Assembly: GCF_019931755.1 (NCBI RefSeq)
Contig: NZ_CP082918.1
Location: 848,001 to 912,000 of the forward strand
Reading direction: 5' to 3'
DNA from: Sutcliffiella horikoshii
Lineage (GTDB): Bacteria > Bacillota > Bacilli > Bacillales > Bacillaceae_I
Length of the DNA: 64,000 nt
How positions within the stretch are numbered: the stretch's first letter is position 1; each line of letters opens with the position of its first letter. The notes beneath the pieces were generated by a model. The model saw only the letters and a list, made by a program, of their open reading frames with translations. It had not been told where the DNA came from and searched no databases. Position numbers and translations under genes: made by a program. Positions 60,785 through 64,000 of the stretch are shown piece after piece.

Positions 60785-60967
60785 ATGGGCGATGCAATTT
60801 TTCAATTTGTTGTTTATGGACTGATTATACTTGGGAGTATTTCTTTTACTCTATTTATCAGAAGGCTGCTTGTTAATGCATCTTACAAGAATCAAAGATT
60901 GTACAATATCGAACAAAAACTAGATGCAATCATCAAGAAGATGGAGGAAGAAAATTCACCGAAATAA
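60785..60967 (+). CDS. Small membrane protein (DUF4083-like)
   Basis: The 60-residue protein has one TM helix (about residues 6-28) and a coiled-coil tail (RLYNIEQKLDAIIKKMEEEN). It starts at ATG after AGAAGGAGGGG. The TM-plus-coil layout is that of the DUF4083 family; a similar 51-residue protein may lie at 44609. Function unknown. Confidence 0.7.
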   Translation: MGDAIFQFVVYGLIILGSISFTLFIRRLLVNASYKNQRLYNIEQKLDAIIKKMEEENSPK

Positions 60968-61003
60968 ATTGCAATCATATGTTGTTGAGAGGAGAGAACA
61001 CCA

Positions 61004-61501
61004 ATGAATATAAGACAATTAACCCCAGTTGATGCTGAAAACTATCGAACCATTAGGTTGGAGGCTTTGAAAAATAAACCGGAAGCATTCAGCTCCAGTT
61101 ACGAAGACGAAGTAGGGTTTTCGGTTGAAAAATATAGAGGTAGATTTAACAATGACCATACCTACACCTTTGGAGCTTTTGAGGGAGAAAATCTGGTAGG
61201 TACGGTAACCCTACTATGTGAAACGAAAAAGAAAATTAAGCATAGAGCTACTATAGTAGCAATGTATGTCATGCCTGAACAACGAAAATCGGGTGTAGGA
61301 AAAGCACTTATGAATATAGCAATAAACAAAGCAAAAGAATTAAAGGAGATTGAACAAATCTATCTCGCGGTGACAGCGAGCAATGAACCTGCGAAGCGAC
61401 TTTATGCATCCCTGGGATTTGTTACATATGGAGTAGATAGAAATGGATTGAAAATAGATGGAACCTATTTTGACGAGGAATTGATGGTGTTGGAGCTCTA
61501 A
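61004..61501 (+). CDS. GNAT N-acetyltransferase
   Basis: The 165-residue enzyme has NIRQLTPVDAENYRTIRLEA, acetyl-CoA motif VMPEQRKSGVGKALMNIAI and NEPAKRLYASLGFVTYG. It resembles phosphinothricin/aminoglycoside-type N-acetyltransferases. It starts after GAGAGGAG. It sits between the two DUF2268 paralogues. Confidence 0.9.
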   Translation: MNIRQLTPVDAENYRTIRLEALKNKPEAFSSSYEDEVGFSVEKYRGRFNNDHTYTFGAFEGENLVGTVTLLCETKKKIKHRATIVAMYVMPEQRKSGVGKALMNIAINKAKELKEIEQIYLAVTASNEPAKRLYASLGFVTYGVDRNGLKIDGTYFDEELMVLEL

Positions 61502-61534
61502 TTTTATTAAGAAGGGGAGAACAGGGGGAAGTAA

Positions 61535-62500
61535 ATGAGGATTTTTCTTTTACTATGTTTGTTGATTCTTGCGGGATGTGAGAGTGGAACAAAAGAGGTG
61601 ACAGTAGAGAAGGAAAAAGAACTAGTTCTCAAAAATAATAGTGTTGAAACTTTTTCAATAAATGGACAGGAATTTGAAATTCATCCATGGTATGGATATT
61701 ATGTTGAGTATTTGAATGAGGAATATAGCACAGCTGAAGCAAGGAGTGACAACTTCCAGAAGGTTGTTGTAAACCCTTTGAGTAATGAGGTATTGGGATA
61801 TGATTATGGCTACCAAAATAGCATATACTTCAAGCCACCTTATAATAGAAACAAATTAAAAGATTATATTGTAAAATTGGATGAACGTCATAAAGAAATT
61901 GTAGAAGTAATTAAAGAAGCTTTGACTGATTCAACCTCCCTTCTTCCTGGTGGAAATTATAAGATATATCTGGCCCCGTTTAACTCTGACGTGGACACGG
62001 AAGAGTTTCATGGGGTTACAGGGTTTGCGGAAAAGAATGCGATGATTCTCATGCTGGATCCAAATAATATAACAGAGAAAAGCATTAAGGAGCTTGTTGC
62101 CCATGAATATCATCACTTAGTGTACATGGAAATCTCTGATTATAATACACGAACAGCTCATCTTTTAGAAAAAGTTGTTATGGAAGGAAAGGCGGAAACT
62201 TTCACTAAAATTCTCTATCCCGATTATGAAGTTCATTGGATAGAGCCATTAAGTAATGATGAAAGAGATAGAGTCTGGAACTTCATGGATGAGAACAAAT
62301 ACTCCGTTAATGAGGAGGATTACAGTGTGCTCAACAATGGCAGCATTTCCAAAGAGATTCCTAGTTGGTCCAACTATAGAATGGGCTATGAAATAATGCA
62401 GGAGTATTTAGAGAAAAATCCTGATTTACCGATAGAAGAATGGACTGTATTAAAAGCGGTAGAGATTATAGACGGATTAGAATTTGATAGTAGAGAATAA
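61535..62500 (+). CDS. DUF2268-type zinc protease lipoprotein, paralogue 2
   Basis: The 321-residue lipoprotein has lipobox ILAGC (Cys15). It is clearly homologous to the protein at 59250 over about 290 residues: VETFSINGQEFEI, VAHEYHHLVYMEISD with HExxH at 190-194, VVMEGKAETF with Glu217, HWIEPLS and SWSNYRMGYEIM. It lacks the extra N-terminal domain. The pair is a duplication that now differs in anchor type (TM helix versus lipid). It probably acts outside the membrane; the substrate is unknown. Confidence 0.83.
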   Translation: MRIFLLLCLLILAGCESGTKEVTVEKEKELVLKNNSVETFSINGQEFEIHPWYGYYVEYLNEEYSTAEARSDNFQKVVVNPLSNEVLGYDYGYQNSIYFKPPYNRNKLKDYIVKLDERHKEIVEVIKEALTDSTSLLPGGNYKIYLAPFNSDVDTEEFHGVTGFAEKNAMILMLDPNNITEKSIKELVAHEYHHLVYMEISDYNTRTAHLLEKVVMEGKAETFTKILYPDYEVHWIEPLSNDERDRVWNFMDENKYSVNEEDYSVLNNGSISKEIPSWSNYRMGYEIMQEYLEKNPDLPIEEWTVLKAVEIIDGLEFDSRE

Positions 62501-62503
62501 TAA

Positions 62504-62545
62504 AAAGAGAACTTATCTCACCAACAGATGAGTTCTCTTTTTGTT
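62504..62545 (+). terminator. Terminator after DUF2268 paralogue 2
   Basis: AAAGAGAACTTATCT/AGATGAGTTCTCTTT (one mismatch) with a 7-base loop and T run. Confidence 0.8.
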
Positions 62546-62639
62546 TTAATTCAAAATAAATTTATTGATAATCAATAAATAGTCTGATATTATACTGTTA
62601 ATTAATGTAAAGTTAATAGGTGTAAAAGGGGATGAGAAA

Positions 62640-63065
62640 TTGAAAAAAGTTTTATTGATTACCACAGTTATGTTGTTAATTCTATCTGGATGTAACCAAT
62701 ATTCTAGGGTGGATATTCCAGCAGAAGGAACTTTTCATTTGGCTGTTATCAATAACACCGATGTTGATATCTACGGATATGAGGTCAGCTATTCCCAAGA
62801 TGGAACACGCAGAGGGGGAAGTGGTGGTGGTCAATATGCTGATAATTCCAAGATAAAGAAGGGGGATACGTTCACGCTGGACTTTAATCATGTAAATTTT
62901 CTCCCGGACAAAGAGGTTACCTTTGTAATCACGGTCTTTACAGGAAAGCATCAAACGGAAAAAGTAACGTTGAGTTCCCCGGTTACTACCATGCTTTCTA
63001 ATTTGGAAAGTATTTATTATGTAGAGATAATTGGAGAAAATAAGGAAGAGTTAAGTATAAATTAA
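62640..63065 (+). CDS. Small unknown lipoprotein
   Basis: The 141-residue lipoprotein starts with TTG after AAAGGGGATGAG and has lipobox ILSGC. The mature part is one beta-sandwich-like domain with a Gly-rich loop (GTRRGGSGGGQYADN) and NNTDVDIYGYEVSYSQDG. No family recognised. Confidence 0.65.
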   Translation: MKKVLLITTVMLLILSGCNQYSRVDIPAEGTFHLAVINNTDVDIYGYEVSYSQDGTRRGGSGGGQYADNSKIKKGDTFTLDFNHVNFLPDKEVTFVITVFTGKHQTEKVTLSSPVTTMLSNLESIYYVEIIGENKEELSIN

Positions 63066-63170
63066 ATGATGAATCGGATTAAAAAATTGGAAAAAAACTG
63101 TGGAACTAAATTAGTGTTCATTTCGTATAGGTAATGAATGTAATTTTCATAAAAGAAAGTAGAGGAAAAG

Positions 63171-64000
63171 ATGAACACTAAGAAGAGAGTCAGTTTCCGC
63201 AAAGCATTTAAGTATATATCAGTAGGCTTAATAAGTATGGGTGTAATGTGGGTGGCATATCATCAAGTAATGGTTTTATTCGAGAAAAACAAATATGAAG
63301 CCACTGGGCAGTTGGTGGAAGTGGATGGTAGCAACATGCATGTTCATGCTGAAGGTGAGGGACCGAATACTATTATTCTACTTCCTGGATTGGGAACGTT
63401 AGCGCCAGTATTGGACTTTGAACCTTTGGTGGATGAACTAAGCAAGAATAATAGAGTGGTAGTCGTGGAGCCGTTTGGCTATGGATGGAGCGAGAAGACT
63501 GATAAGGATAGAACGGTAGAAAATGTGGTGGAAGAAGTAAGGGCGGCTCTTAAGAAAGCAAATATTGAAGGTCCCTATATTCTGATGCCGCATTCTATTG
63601 GCGGAATCTATAGTACGTACTATGCAAATACATATCCTGAAGAGGTAAAAGCGATTGTTGGTATTGATCCAACACTTCCGGCTGCAGTTGATTATTTTGA
63701 TGTACCTGTACCTACTATGCCAGGTTTCCTTAGGGCTGTAGCTCCGAGTGGTATTGCAAGAATAGTGATAGCTGGAAATGAGGAGGATTTTTTACCACTG
63801 TCAGAAGAAGGGACGTACTCAGCGGAAAATCTTGAGCTAACGAAAACTTTAACTGTCTGGAATGGCTACAATAAAAATATCATCATGGAAGCAAATGAGA
63901 TTAGTAATAATATCGCAAAAACGATTAACATGTCTTTCCCGTCCGATATACCTGTAATGATTTTTACACCAAAGGACGAAAAGGTAAACCCTGCCGGAAG
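63171..64000 (+). CDS. Membrane-anchored alpha/beta hydrolase, 3' end outside the window
   Basis: An ATG at 63171 after AGAGGAAAAG opens a frame that runs past the window end (about 276 residues visible). One N-terminal TM helix (about residues 13-31) is followed by VHAEGEGPNTIILLPGLGT, then VVEPFGYGWSEKT and nucleophile elbow PHSIGGIYS (Ser142). The visible C-terminal part, PVMIFTPKDEKV, includes the expected acid region; the catalytic His is not reached. Substrate unknown. Confidence 0.82.
   Translation, partial: MNTKKRVSFRKAFKYISVGLISMGVMWVAYHQVMVLFEKNKYEATGQLVEVDGSNMHVHAEGEGPNTIILLPGLGTLAPVLDFEPLVDELSKNNRVVVVEPFGYGWSEKTDKDRTVENVVEEVRAALKKANIEGPYILMPHSIGGIYSTYYANTYPEEVKAIVGIDPTLPAAVDYFDVPVPTMPGFLRAVAPSGIARIVIAGNEEDFLPLSEEGTYSAENLELTKTLTVWNGYNKNIIMEANEISNNIAKTINMSFPSDIPVMIFTPKDEKVNPAG

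Noticed and set aside
1..64000. tRNA, rRNA or classical riboswitch genes
   Set aside because: None was recognised when reading both strands; a covariance-model scan (for example Rfam and tRNAscan) would be decisive.

Overview
The window is about 64 kb of low-GC Firmicute chromosome, almost certainly from an endospore-forming member of the Bacillaceae (Bacillus sensu lato, possibly a Sutcliffiella- or Bacillus-like genus). The evidence is strong AGGAGG-type ribosome binding sites, frequent TTG and GTG starts, a tricistronic gerA-type germinant receptor operon, a CwlJ-type spore hydrolase, a sporulenol/hopene-type cyclase, many lipoproteins and many small membrane proteins. No rRNA, tRNA or CRISPR array was seen. 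Most of the window is accessory or metabolic-fringe DNA rather than a core housekeeping block. All functional calls rest on reading motifs by eye; no database search was run.

Layout. 1-8 kb: a truncated sulfatase, a LysE exporter, an XRE-TPR regulator divergent from an MFS pump with two perfect twin operators, then a lipoprotein sortase with a secreted His-containing two-repeat surface protein that is its likely substrate. 8-15 kb: YdcF-like, CwlJ-like and unknown membrane genes, a Nudix gene cut by an IS3-family element, and a three-gene unknown cluster. 15-19 kb: the spore germination operon. 19-24 kb: a CBO0543/NmrA pair, a flavoprotein reductase/TVP38 pair, and an EamA transporter behind a promoter, leader ORF and terminator-type attenuator. 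24-31 kb: the terpene cyclase, then a beta-propeller lipoprotein, two-component system, PepSY membrane protein and YtkA/FixH-like lipoprotein. 31-41 kb: two cell-wall peptidases flank an MFS/phosphatase/hydrolase run and a compact operon of GNAT, Nudix, two APH-fold kinases, an ASCH protein and a small protein. 41-49 kb: an MFS pump divergent from an SgrR-like regulator, a prolyl-4-hydroxylase-type dioxygenase, and a Nudix-Nudix-lipoprotein-deoxyribosyltransferase cluster. 49-53 kb: a YdhK-like lipoprotein, a two-component system and a Cys-rich copper-storage-type protein. 53-64 kb: a very large subtilase with cohesin-like and dockerin-like C-terminal modules, small enzymes, two paralogous DUF2268 metalloproteases and a truncated alpha/beta hydrolase.

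Themes. Several neighbourhoods suggest envelope and metal biology (sortase/surface protein, YdhK, Csp-like protein, YtkA/PepSY), small-molecule detoxification (five transporters, acetyltransferases, kinases, Nudix hydrolases) and sporulation/germination. The most unusual non-coding feature is the number of intergenic tandem arrays. Three separate arrays have a unit of exactly 52 bp, two of them sharing a core sequence, and three more have units of 20-21 bp. Other notable regulatory structures are the twin 17-bp operators, the EamA attenuator and an intercistronic hairpin in the sortase operon.
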